The position numbers and the translations under genes are program-made. Positions 49,695-58,363 of a DNA stretch of 64,000 nucleotides are shown here, piece after piece (the first letter of the stretch is position 1; each line of letters begins with the position of its first letter). This DNA is from Halochromatium glycolicum (lineage in GTDB: Bacteria; Pseudomonadota; Gammaproteobacteria; Chromatiales; Chromatiaceae), in NCBI RefSeq assembly GCF_016584085.1, contig NZ_NRSJ01000002.1:1-64000 (forward strand), written 5' to 3'. The notes under the pieces are model-generated. The model saw only the letters and a program-made list of their open reading frames with translations. It had not been told where the DNA came from and made no database searches.

Positions 49695-49811
49695 ACGGAG
49701 ATCGCGCGTGCGGTTGGCTCGGCGGTCGCGTTGGGGCTGTTGGGGGCGTTTGCCGGCGCGTTCTGTCCGGAGGTAGGCGGCAGGGCGGATGAAACGGGTT
49801 TCGGGCCGGGT

Positions 49812-51326
49812 TCAGGGCCGCCGTGCTTCCGGGTCGCCGAGCGTCCAGTAAAGCCGGTGCGCTTGATCCGGCATCCAGTGCAGCGGAGCGCTGACCTGGC
49901 GGGATGGGGCCAGCCGGTTCAGGCCGAGCTCGGCGGTGAGCCAGCGCATGAACCGGGAATCCGGTTGCAATGGCTGCTCGCTGACGATCAGCCATTGGCT
50001 GGCCTGCTCAGGCGCCGCGAACGGATTGCGCTGGGACAGCACCCGTGCGTCAGGGAAATGCAATCGTAGGTTCCCGGCCAGCGGATCGGAGGGGGCGACG
50101 ATGACCTCGGGGGCGCCGATCTCGGCCCGGATCTGGGCGGCCAGCTCGGCATAGGGAAGGTTGAGCCGCGAGGGCCGCTCGGGATTGGCGAGCAGCGCCT
50201 GACCCGGCAGCGCGATGCTGACCCCGAGCAGCACGACCAAGGCGATGCTGCGAAAGACCTGGAAGCCGCGACCCGCGCCTGGCTCGGCCCAGCACGCGAG
50301 CAGCAAGGGAACGAAGAAGGTCAACGGCTGCAGCCAATGCTCCTGGAAGTCGCGGGCGCCGGTCGTCAGGATCATCAACAAGGCGAGCAGCAGCATCGCG
50401 ATCCAGCCTCGGAGCAGCAGCGCAACGCCGGGCTCGGTGTCGCGTTGGCGGATGCGCTGGAGGATATGCTGGCGGATGTGCTGGGGCCGGACGACGAGCA
50501 TCGCGAGCAGCAATAACGCGCCGAGGCTCGCGAGGATGCCGGCCCCGAGCTCCGAGAGTCCAGCGAAGCCGAGTCCCGCGCCCATCTCGAGCTTCTGAAA
50601 GCCGACTTGGGCCTTGCTGAGATGGCCGCCGACCCAGACCAGGTGCGGCAGCAGCAGCGCGCCGGCGAGGCCAAGGGTCAAAAGCGCCCGTGCGGACCAG
50701 AGGACGGCGCGAAAGGCGGGCAGGGACAACGCCGCGAGCCCTAGGCCGGCCGCGAACAGGCCGTAGTTGTACTTGCTAAGGGCGCCGAGGCCGAGCAGCA
50801 GGCCGAGCAGCAGATAATGCCCGATGCTTGGCGCGCGCCGCAGCCGCAGCAGCTGAAACAGGGTCCAGGCCGCGACGGTGACGGCGAGCACGGTGTGCGT
50901 GAAGTTGCGCTGATCCTCCCAGACGATCTGCGGGATCAGCGCCAAGCCCAGAACGGCGATCCACTGTTGCGCCGGTGACAGCTTCAGCTCGCGGCCGATC
51001 AGCGCCACCGCCGCGACCAGCAGCGTCAGCAGCAGCGCCTTGAGCGCGAGCAGGACGGCCAGGCTCGGCCCGGTCAGCAGGAACAGGGCCTTGACGATCC
51101 AGGTGTAGAGCGGCGGCTGGCTGTTGTAGCCGAGCTGCCAGACCTGGCCGAGCAGAAGCTGCTCGGCGTGATCCCACTCCGCGGTGCTCGAGACGAGACC
51201 GAGCAGGACGGCGTTGAGCATGAAGTACGCGAGCGCTCCTCCGATCAGGAACACTGTCGTGTCGAGACCGCGTTTTTCACCCGAAGCGGTGCGCAAGGTT
51301 GGGCGGAAGGCCTGATCGTTGTCCAT
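49812..51326 (-). CDS. GT39 family membrane glycosyltransferase, second copy
   Basis: Polytopic membrane protein of 504 residues from ATG 51326 (MDNDQAFRPTLRT); the frame stays open further upstream but lacks family character. The loop TAEWDHAEQLLLGQVWQLGY carries the acidic pair (DHAE) and NSQPPLYTW, a pattern of polyprenyl-phosphate-sugar transferases. About ten membrane helices and a short periplasmic domain follow. It lies 140 nt after the sulfotransferase. The two GT39 proteins in this window are not close duplicates. Confidence 0.85.
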   Translation of the reverse strand: MDNDQAFRPTLRTASGEKRGLDTTVFLIGGALAYFMLNAVLLGLVSSTAEWDHAEQLLLGQVWQLGYNSQPPLYTWIVKALFLLTGPSLAVLLALKALLLTLLVAAVALIGRELKLSPAQQWIAVLGLALIPQIVWEDQRNFTHTVLAVTVAAWTLFQLLRLRRAPSIGHYLLLGLLLGLGALSKYNYGLFAAGLGLAALSLPAFRAVLWSARALLTLGLAGALLLPHLVWVGGHLSKAQVGFQKLEMGAGLGFAGLSELGAGILASLGALLLLAMLVVRPQHIRQHILQRIRQRDTEPGVALLLRGWIAMLLLALLMILTTGARDFQEHWLQPLTFFVPLLLACWAEPGAGRGFQVFRSIALVVLLGVSIALPGQALLANPERPSRLNLPYAELAAQIRAEIGAPEVIVAPSDPLAGNLRLHFPDARVLSQRNPFAAPEQASQWLIVSEQPLQPDSRFMRWLTAELGLNRLAPSRQVSAPLHWMPDQAHRLYWTLGDPEARRP

Positions 51327-51466
51327 ATCGCTTGCCTTACTGGAAAACGTAGAAGCGGGATTGATGGAGCGGCGTGATTGAGGGGCGATTGTTGAGACGT
51401 GATTGACAATCCCTGTGGCAGGGCGCGGCACAGAGCGGCTTGGGGTTCCATTCAACCGACTTGTGC

Positions 51467-52405
51467 TCAAGCCATCATCGGATAGCCCAGCGCCTTGAGC
51501 GGTAAACCGGTCTGTTGGGCAAGCTCATGGTTGGGGGTGGCGAAGTGCTCCTCGATCTCCGCCACCAAGCGCGCGCCGAGCAGATCAGGGGCCGACTGGC
51601 GCGGACCGCTCAGCGGAGAGCGGCTGAGCCAGAGCGGGAGGTTGCTACGGATCTTGTTGGAGATGAGCGGTCCGATCCAGCGCTTGTCGAGTACGCTTCG
51701 GTAGGTCAGGTGGTTGAGGATACGCGCAGCGACCATGGCGTTGCGGCTCAGCCCTTGGTTGCTCGGGCGATAGTCTAACCGGGTGATGTCAACCTTGATG
51801 CCGAACCGCTCAACGAAGGCGGCGACGAATGATCGAGGGTCATCGCGGAACAGCTCGAAGGCGAAGATATGGACCCGAGAATCACCGAATAGCCGGCGAT
51901 AATGCTGGGTCAGCCCCCGGTAGTCGAGAAATCCCAGCGAGAAGACCGGATACTTGAACGGGTGGCGGCGCACGTCGTTGCGCCAGCGATCTGGGCACAG
52001 GTAACGCCGCGGACTATGCGTGCCGCCCTCGCGCAGATAGTGTCGGTAAAGCGCCGCGGTCATGTCGACCTGATTGCGGATAAAGATGATTACCTCGCTG
52101 TCGGGAAACGTCGACTGCAGTCGCTCGGAAACCACCTTTGAGAAGGCACCATACATCCCGGCGGAGTGGGGGTTACCGCTCAACTCTTCTTCGCAGATGA
52201 TCAGTGGGCTGCTATCTGACGCTCCGGTCAGGATGTCGCGCGCCCGATCCGGATCGAAGTCGAATGCCCTCTCCATCAACAGCGCCTCCTGCACCGGGCG
52301 CCGCGGGATGTAGCAGTGGCTTTGGGTATACGGATAGAGCTGTTTCTGGAACCAGGTGCTGCCGGTCTTGTGATAGCCGACGTGGAGCAGAGCCGCAACT
52401 GTCAT
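51467..52405 (-). CDS. Sulfotransferase
   Basis: PAPS-dependent enzyme that transfers sulfate. It has 312 residues. The 5'-phosphosulfate loop is HVGYHKTGSTWFQ (residues 8-20). The 3'-phosphate region reads IIFIRNQVDMTAALYRHYLR (about 106-125), where Arg110 is the likely contact. It has no membrane segment, so it acts in the cytosol. The start overlaps the stop of the upstream GT4 gene, so they share an operon. The target is probably a sugar of the polysaccharide assembled by the neighbouring transferases. Confidence 0.87.
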   Translation of the reverse strand: MTVAALLHVGYHKTGSTWFQKQLYPYTQSHCYIPRRPVQEALLMERAFDFDPDRARDILTGASDSSPLIICEEELSGNPHSAGMYGAFSKVVSERLQSTFPDSEVIIFIRNQVDMTAALYRHYLREGGTHSPRRYLCPDRWRNDVRRHPFKYPVFSLGFLDYRGLTQHYRRLFGDSRVHIFAFELFRDDPRSFVAAFVERFGIKVDITRLDYRPSNQGLSRNAMVAARILNHLTYRSVLDKRWIGPLISNKIRSNLPLWLSRSPLSGPRQSAPDLLGARLVAEIEEHFATPNHELAQQTGLPLKALGYPMMA

Positions 52406-53580
52406 GAGCTAGAGCCGGTTGACGCCGGCGCCGGGACACCAAGTACCTTCAGATAAGCCGCTGCGCTCTCAGGAATGCGGTAGGGCTCGATGAGCTGCAT
52501 CAGACTAGCCCGCTCCGCGGGCCGATCGAATTGTGCCGAGATGGCTGCTGCCATCGCAGGCACGGCGCCGACCGGAACCAGGATGCCTGCTCCAGTGTCG
52601 TCCAATACCTCTCGGGGTCCGCTTGGGCAGTCGGTTGCGACCACCGGCGTGCCGCAGGCGAGCGCCTCGATGAGTGCGACCGGCAGGCCTTCCCAGCGTG
52701 AGCTCAGAACATAGACCGCCGACTTTGCCAGGTATGGGTAGGGATTCGCGACAAAGCCTGGCAGGGCGACATCCGTGCCGACGCCGAGCTCGTCGGCGAG
52801 CGTGAGCAATGCATCGCGCCGACGTCCGCGGCCGAGAATCAGCAAACGACATGGGCGTGTTCGTCGAACCTCAGCGAAGGCTCGAATGAGGGTCGCGAAA
52901 TCTTTGCGGTAGCCAAGCTCACCGACGCCTAAGACCACGGGTGGCTCGCCTTTGCGAAACCAGGGGTGGTCGAGCGGCTCCTTGCCGAGCTGATCGATCT
53001 GATCGCTGACGACCGGACTGCGCACGACCTGGATCTGGGAACGGGCAAGGCCGGTGTAGGCGCTGAGGTCGTTGGCGGCGTCCTCCGACGGCAGGATGAT
53101 GCGATCCGCCAGCGGGTAGAGGTTCCGCATTGATCTGCGCTGCGTCCAGCGCTCAAGCACACCCCGATCCGCTAGGTTCACCGACACGGTGGTGCCCAGG
53201 CGGACGACGAGCTGGGTCTCTGGGCTGGCAAGCGATCGCGCAATGATCGCAATGCGATTCACTCGATCCTTGTCGGTCAGGAGTGCTGCCGGCCTTTCCC
53301 GATGGAGATAGCGAATCAGTCCGGGCAAGGCCGTGTTGACATGAGCGGCGCCGAGCTCGATACGCCGCGCGCATCGCAATCCGTCCACAGCGATTGAGGG
53401 ACCGTGTCCGCGGATCACCAGCAGATCGACCGGTTGGTCCCAAGCGTCGAACTGAAGAACGAGGTTCTTGATGATCCGATCGACCCCACTATGGCCGGAC
53501 GTCGCGACAAAGATCGCGATCCGAGGGCTAGTTGGTGCGCTCGACACGGGCTCAACGCTCTTCGTCTGAGTTGGGATCAC
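52402..53580 (-). CDS. GT4 glycosyltransferase
   Basis: Retaining glycosyltransferase with the GT-B fold. It has 392 residues. The N-terminal domain begins IAIFVATSGHSGVDRIIKNL. The C-terminal nucleotide-sugar domain has GVGELGYRKDFATLIRAFAE, LPGFVANPYPYLAKS, and the acidic motif EGLPVALIEALACGTPVVAT. It overlaps the sulfotransferase gene (ATGA type, 4 nt) and the upstream GT4 gene (4 nt). The donor and acceptor sugars cannot be read from the sequence. Confidence 0.88.
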   Translation of the reverse strand: MIPTQTKSVEPVSSAPTSPRIAIFVATSGHSGVDRIIKNLVLQFDAWDQPVDLLVIRGHGPSIAVDGLRCARRIELGAAHVNTALPGLIRYLHRERPAALLTDKDRVNRIAIIARSLASPETQLVVRLGTTVSVNLADRGVLERWTQRRSMRNLYPLADRIILPSEDAANDLSAYTGLARSQIQVVRSPVVSDQIDQLGKEPLDHPWFRKGEPPVVLGVGELGYRKDFATLIRAFAEVRRTRPCRLLILGRGRRRDALLTLADELGVGTDVALPGFVANPYPYLAKSAVYVLSSRWEGLPVALIEALACGTPVVATDCPSGPREVLDDTGAGILVPVGAVPAMAAAISAQFDRPAERASLMQLIEPYRIPESAAAYLKVLGVPAPASTGSSS

Positions 53581-54707
53581 GGTGCCCGCAGCCCCAATAC
53601 GTCAGCGTAGTGTGCCGCGCTGGCCTCAGCGTTAAATCGCTCAGCACCTGCGCGCAAGCGTTGCGGGTCGGTTGGCCGTTGAAGCATCGACTGCATGGCG
53701 GCCGCGAGTGCGTTCGGATCGTTTACCGGTACTAGAGCACCGAGCTCGCCGTTGTCGAGAATATCTCGGGCCCCACTTGGGCAGTCGGTGGATACGCAGG
53801 GCGTGCCGAGCGTCAGTGCCTCCATCAGCGCATTGTTAGAGCCCTCGAAGCGCGATGAGCAAACGAATAGGTCTGCTGCCGCGATATACGGGAATGGGTT
53901 TTTCTGGTAACCGACTAAGTCGACGCGGTCGGCGATGCCCAACTGTTGGGATAGTCCCGATAACCTGTCTCGTTTGCGTCCCGTGCCGCAGATGATCAGC
54001 CGTGCGTCGATCTTTCTTGTCAGCCGCGCGAACGCGCGCAGTAAGAGCGCGTGATTCTTCTGTCGCACAAGTCGGCCAACGGCAACGATGATTGGCTGAT
54101 GCTTGTCAGTCAGCCAAGGATGAGAGGTCGATTCCGCGGCCATCTGGGTAATACGTTCTTGGTCGACCGGATTCCATATGGTTGTGATTTTCGGTCTTGT
54201 TGTGACTCGGGTGCGATTTTCTCCAAGCATGCGCTCCAATGCATTGCTAACCCCGGACGAGTTTCCAATCAGTATATCAGCGTCGAGATAAAGCCGCTTC
54301 AGTCTTCGCTGTTTCCAGTATGCCGTCAAAGGGCTGTTGTGCCTGAGCTTCTCCGGCACATTGATGCCGACCCGGAACGCAGTGAGTGGACGTCCTGCTC
54401 CTATCAGGTTGCGTTTCAAGAGAAGATTCGATTGATCCTTATTGCTGAGGATGGCCTGGGGGCTATTATCTTCAAGATACCCCTTCAGCAATCGGCTCGC
54501 AGCGGCTCGATCGGCTACGTCGATCTCAAAAAGACCGACCTTGTCGTCAATTGCCTCAAGGTCGGGGTGGTCTCTGGATGGGATCAGTAGGTCAACCGCA
54601 ATGCTGCGTGCGAGCAATCCGTTGATCAAGGTTGTCATGACCCGTCCGATTCCGCCCGCACCGGAACGGAAACCGATCATGGCCAGTTTCGGGCTTGCGT
54701 GAGTCAT
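53577..54707 (-). CDS. GT4 glycosyltransferase, AT-richer than neighbours
   Basis: GT-B glycosyltransferase of 376 residues. The C-terminal domain has VGRLVRQKNHALLLRAFARL, GYQKNPFPYIAAADLFVCSS and EGSNNALMEALTLGTPCVST. The middle of the gene is clearly lower in GC than its neighbours (for example 26 of 60 bases at 54421-54480 and 29 of 60 at 54181-54240), which may reflect a different origin. It overlaps both neighbours by 4 nt. The sugar specificity is unknown. Confidence 0.87.
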   Translation of the reverse strand: MTHASPKLAMIGFRSGAGGIGRVMTTLINGLLARSIAVDLLIPSRDHPDLEAIDDKVGLFEIDVADRAAASRLLKGYLEDNSPQAILSNKDQSNLLLKRNLIGAGRPLTAFRVGINVPEKLRHNSPLTAYWKQRRLKRLYLDADILIGNSSGVSNALERMLGENRTRVTTRPKITTIWNPVDQERITQMAAESTSHPWLTDKHQPIIVAVGRLVRQKNHALLLRAFARLTRKIDARLIICGTGRKRDRLSGLSQQLGIADRVDLVGYQKNPFPYIAAADLFVCSSRFEGSNNALMEALTLGTPCVSTDCPSGARDILDNGELGALVPVNDPNALAAAMQSMLQRPTDPQRLRAGAERFNAEASAAHYADVLGLRAP

Positions 54708-55816
54708 CGATGACCTTCGGGTAACAACAGCTTTAGATAACGTTCAGCAACCAATTCGGGTGAGAATTCTGCGGCCCGTTCGCGCAGCGGCCTCGGGTCG
54801 ATCTCGGCGACAAGGGTTTCCGCAATGGCGTCGCGCAACGCGCGACGATCACCGACTGCGACCAGCTGACCGAATCTTCCGTCATCGAGGATCTCATTGG
54901 GGCCGCTAGGGCAATCCGTTGCAACCACCGGTGTTCCCATGGCCATGGCCTCGACCAGCACATTGCCGAATCCCTCCCAACGCGAGGACAGCACGAACAG
55001 CGCCGCTGCCGCCATGTGAGTGCGGGGATTGGGAACGAAGCCGGGCAGGGCGACCCGGTCGGCGACTCCGAGCTCGGTGGCGAGTGTCAGCAGTGCATCA
55101 CGGTCAGGACCCTCTCCGAGGATCAGCAGTCGAGCCTGCGGGTTGTGCTCAAGGCCGGCAAAGGCTTGGATCAGGGTCGCAAAGTCCTTTTGCGCCGCCA
55201 ACCGCCCGGCACCCAGGATCACCGGCCCCGAACCATCGGTGAGCCAAGGGTGCAGCGGGGCGTCGCTGTCATGATCGGCTGTCGCAATCGGGTTGTGGAG
55301 TGTCTTGATCTTCGGTCGGGTTGCCGGAGCCAGCTGGCCGAGATCGTCGGCCACACCGTTGGAGACGCAGACGATCGCATCCGCGCGCGGGTAGGACCGA
55401 TTCAATGCGTGCAGCCGCAGCCAGCGCCTGAGGGGATTCAATCGCGAGAGTCCGGGCGACACCGCATTGTGCACGCTCAGCACGATGCGCGCCTGTCCGC
55501 CGGCGTAGCCTGCGGCGAGCAGGTTCGCGCGATGCCCGGCGGCTAGAAGCGCTATTGGCCGTCGCTGCTCAAGGTACCGTCCTAGGCGTCGCTTGTGCTG
55601 GCGACGACCCCCTGCGCCGAGGTTGTGGAGCCTGACTTCGGTGGAGAGATGCGGCAACGCATGTCGTGGATCACCGGCAGAGAAGGTGACCAGCTCGACC
55701 GTTCGGCCTGCCGCGTCGAGCGCGGCTGCCAGCGACGTCACCACTGGTGTGATGCCGCCGTGGGCGCGGCCGGCGTTTCGCCCGATCGGGCTCAGGATGG
55801 CGATCTCGGTTAACAT
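54704..55816 (-). CDS. GT4 glycosyltransferase, first gene of the minus-strand set
   Basis: GT-B glycosyltransferase. It has 370 residues from ATG 55816 (MLTEIAILSPIGRNAGRAHG); a longer frame upstream is non-family and rejected. The C-terminal domain has GAGRLAAQKDFATLIQAFAG, LPGFVPNPRTHMAAAALFVL and EGFGNVLVEAMAMGTPVVAT. It is close in sequence style to the GT4 at 52402, so the two may come from a duplication. It is divergent to the O-antigen-ligase-like gene. Confidence 0.88.
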   Translation of the reverse strand: MLTEIAILSPIGRNAGRAHGGITPVVTSLAAALDAAGRTVELVTFSAGDPRHALPHLSTEVRLHNLGAGGRRQHKRRLGRYLEQRRPIALLAAGHRANLLAAGYAGGQARIVLSVHNAVSPGLSRLNPLRRWLRLHALNRSYPRADAIVCVSNGVADDLGQLAPATRPKIKTLHNPIATADHDSDAPLHPWLTDGSGPVILGAGRLAAQKDFATLIQAFAGLEHNPQARLLILGEGPDRDALLTLATELGVADRVALPGFVPNPRTHMAAAALFVLSSRWEGFGNVLVEAMAMGTPVVATDCPSGPNEILDDGRFGQLVAVGDRRALRDAIAETLVAEIDPRPLRERAAEFSPELVAERYLKLLLPEGHR

Positions 55817-55850
55817 TTGCGCTTCTGTGACGATGGCGTCGCATAGTACA

Positions 55851-55863
55851 GGAGCGCCGCTCC
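55851..55863. promoter_or_regulatory. Palindrome in the divergent glycan promoter region
   Basis: GGAGCG-C-CGCTCC is a perfect 6-bp inverted repeat in the 115-nt region between two divergent gene groups. It could be an operator, but no regulator is encoded close by. Confidence 0.3.
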
Positions 55864-55931
55864 GCTGTCCGGGCCCGAAGAGCGGCGCCTCGTCATGTAT
55901 CCGACCCACCAAGCGCTTGCTGTCCCTTCGC

Positions 55932-57245
55932 GTGAACACCCTGAATGCCCTTTTGACGCCCAGCTGGCTCGAAACGCTCCGGATCGGTACGCTCTACCTC
56001 CTCGCGCTGAGCCTGTTTCTGGTACCGGTCGGGGTTGGGGGCGGCTTGGCATTGGTCTGGGTTTGGATGGCTGCGGCGATGATCGTTCGTCACCCTGTAC
56101 CAACCCATCCGGCGGTCTGGCTGGCCCTGTCCTTTGCGCTTTACTGTCTGGTACAGGCCGGTATTCCTCGGCTTGTTGTCGATGATCCGGGGCTACGCTG
56201 GGGCACGGCCTGGAGCTGGGCGCAGATCGTTGTGTTCGTGCCAGTTGCCTATGCGCTGCGGGGGGATCAGCGCCTCGTGCTCAGGCTGCTGTTGACCAGC
56301 CTAATCGGCTTGCTCCTCGGGATGATCTGGCGTACAGACTGGGCGCTGCTGATTCAAAGCCCAGCCGCCTTTGCCGATTCGCGTCCGGGATTCGGTTTTC
56401 CGACCCTCGCCTATGCCCTGTTCGCCGGTACCGCATTACTTGGGCTGGTGATATTGCGCCGGCGCTGCTGGTATGACTCGGCCGGCCGTCTGCGCTGGTG
56501 GGCGCTCTTGCCATGGACGTTTGCGACCCTCGTGGTGGCCGAAGGCGTGGTCCTGAGCCAGGCGCGGGGGAGCTGGCTGTCGTTGGTGCTGGTCACGCTG
56601 ATCGGTGTCGGCGTTTGGTGGTTGCGGCAGCGCCGGCGCGGCGGAGCGTTGCCGCGTGCGAAGATCGCGGCTGTCTTGGCTGCCCTGTTGCTCTTGATCG
56701 GCCTGAACTCGAATGAGATCGTCGATCGGTTGAATGAGGAACGGGCGGTCGTCGATCAGCTCCTAGAGGGTGAGCTCCTGACCGACGAGATCACTTCGCT
56801 GACCCTGCGCTGGCATGCGCTGGTGCTCGGCCTAGAGCGATGGCAGGAACGCCCCTGGTTTGGCTGGGGGCCGGGGGCAAGCCGGCCATTGATGGCGGAC
56901 AGTAATGAGCCGGGCCTACTCTATCCAGAGCCCGACGGGAGCGTGCTCAAGCATCTGCACAATAGCTATCTCGAGCTGATGGTCCAGCTCGGCCTGATCG
57001 GTCTCGGGCTCTGGCTGGCGGTCGCGGTGCTGCTCCTCCTGGGGCTCTATCGGTTGGTCCAGCGCGGGGAGCTGAGCGCTGATCTCGGCTGGTTCCTGGG
57101 GCTGGCCCTGCTATACCTGGCGTTCTGGAGCCACTTCAACTTCCGAATGGTGAACCAGGACTTCCGTGGCTATTGGTCGCTTCTGGCCGGTGCCGCGCTG
57201 AGCTTCAGCCTCTATCGGGGAGGGGGAAGCCCATCGCTGCGATGA
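55932..57245 (+). CDS. O-antigen ligase / polymerase-like membrane protein
   Basis: Polytopic membrane protein of the WaaL/Wzy class, which ligates or polymerises lipid-linked glycans in the periplasm. It has 437 residues from GTG 55932; ATG 55833 is another possible start and no ribosome site is clear. It has about ten hydrophobic segments. The large periplasmic loop has WQERPWFGWGPGAS and the conserved HLHNSYLELMVQLGLIG. Its stop overlaps the next gene (ATGA). Ligase and polymerase cannot be told apart here. Confidence 0.82.
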   Translation: MNTLNALLTPSWLETLRIGTLYLLALSLFLVPVGVGGGLALVWVWMAAAMIVRHPVPTHPAVWLALSFALYCLVQAGIPRLVVDDPGLRWGTAWSWAQIVVFVPVAYALRGDQRLVLRLLLTSLIGLLLGMIWRTDWALLIQSPAAFADSRPGFGFPTLAYALFAGTALLGLVILRRRCWYDSAGRLRWWALLPWTFATLVVAEGVVLSQARGSWLSLVLVTLIGVGVWWLRQRRRGGALPRAKIAAVLAALLLLIGLNSNEIVDRLNEERAVVDQLLEGELLTDEITSLTLRWHALVLGLERWQERPWFGWGPGASRPLMADSNEPGLLYPEPDGSVLKHLHNSYLELMVQLGLIGLGLWLAVAVLLLLGLYRLVQRGELSADLGWFLGLALLYLAFWSHFNFRMVNQDFRGYWSLLAGAALSFSLYRGGGSPSLR

Positions 57246-58363
57246 AAGTGGGCGCAGGCCAGCGGCAGCCAGAGCGTATCCTGCTGATCCGTCTCAGTGC
57301 GATCGGGGATATTGTCTTCGCTTCGCCGTTGATCGCGACTGTCCGCCAGCGCTGGCCGCAGGCCTCTATCGCCTGGTTGGCGCAGCCCGATTGTGCGCCG
57401 TTGCTTCAGCACCATCCAGACCTCGATGAGATCATCCCATGGCCGCTTCCCCACTGGCGCGATCTGTGGCGGAAGCGTCGGTTCATGCAATTGCTGAAGG
57501 AGCTGCGGGCGGCGAGGCGGGCGCTTCGTGCGCGGCGTTTCGATCTCGCGCTGGACCTGCAAGGTCTGCTCAAGAGCGCCCTGCCAGCATGGCTGTCTGG
57601 CGCCTCGGAGCGCATCGGCCTCGGGTCGCGTGAGGGCGGATCGTTACTGATGACCCGTGTCCTGGACCGCGGGCCTGATCGCGCACAGATCAGCTCCGAA
57701 TATCATCACCTCGCGCAGTCATTGGCCCTGCCGACCGATCGTTTCCGGCTCGCACTCTATCCGGGACAAGAGGCTGCGGCCGCCGCCGAGGCGTTGATCG
57801 GCGAGCAGGGGCTGGCGTCTGGCTTTGCGGTGATCTGCCCCTTTACGACGCGTGCGCAGAAGCACTGGCTGGCCGAGCGTTGGCCGACGCTCGCCGCGCA
57901 GATCCGGCAGCGGTTCGGCCTGCCGACCCTGATGCTGGGCGGGCCCGGCGATTGCGTTGCGGCGGCCGAGATCACGACATTGGCAGGCGGCCGGATCATC
58001 AATCTGGTCGGGCAGACCTCACTGCTCACCGCCGCTGCGCTGATCGAGCGCGCGCGGCTGCTGGTCGGTGTTGATACCGGCCTCAGTCATATGGGGATCG
58101 CCTTCGAGCGTCCGACGGTCCTGCTGTTCGGCTCGACCTGCCCCTATACCGAGACCGGCACTGCCAATGCTCGCGTGCTCTACCATCGGCGTGATTGCTC
58201 GCCCTGTCGGAGGCGGCCGACCTGCGACGGCGCGTTCAGCTGCATGCGTGACATCGAGGTGGATGAGGTGATGGCGACCTTGGCCGATCTCGATGAGCGG
58301 GCCGGTCTTGTTAAGCCCATTGATCGCGACGACTTGGCCGATCAATCGGCGAATCGAGCATGA
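57242..58363 (+). CDS. GT9 heptosyltransferase-like protein
   Basis: Inverting GT-B enzyme of the WaaC/WaaF/WaaQ family, adding heptose to the LPS core from ADP-heptose. It has 373 residues. The N-terminal region is ILLIRLSAIGDIVFASPLI; the sugar-nucleotide site has VGVDTGLSHMGIAF and LFGSTCPYTETG. A cysteine-rich C-terminal segment (RRDCSPCRRRPTCDGAFSC) is common in this family. The ATG overlaps the ligase-like gene stop. Which heptosyltransferase it is remains open. Confidence 0.88.
   Translation: MKVGAGQRQPERILLIRLSAIGDIVFASPLIATVRQRWPQASIAWLAQPDCAPLLQHHPDLDEIIPWPLPHWRDLWRKRRFMQLLKELRAARRALRARRFDLALDLQGLLKSALPAWLSGASERIGLGSREGGSLLMTRVLDRGPDRAQISSEYHHLAQSLALPTDRFRLALYPGQEAAAAAEALIGEQGLASGFAVICPFTTRAQKHWLAERWPTLAAQIRQRFGLPTLMLGGPGDCVAAAEITTLAGGRIINLVGQTSLLTAAALIERARLLVGVDTGLSHMGIAFERPTVLLFGSTCPYTETGTANARVLYHRRDCSPCRRRPTCDGAFSCMRDIEVDEVMATLADLDERAGLVKPIDRDDLADQSANRA

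Noticed and set aside
48468..50069. Plus-strand open frame of about 530 codons opposite the carbamoyltransferase
   Set aside because: Antisense shadow. It crosses the intergenic gap and the end of the GT39 gene, and its product lacks any domain.
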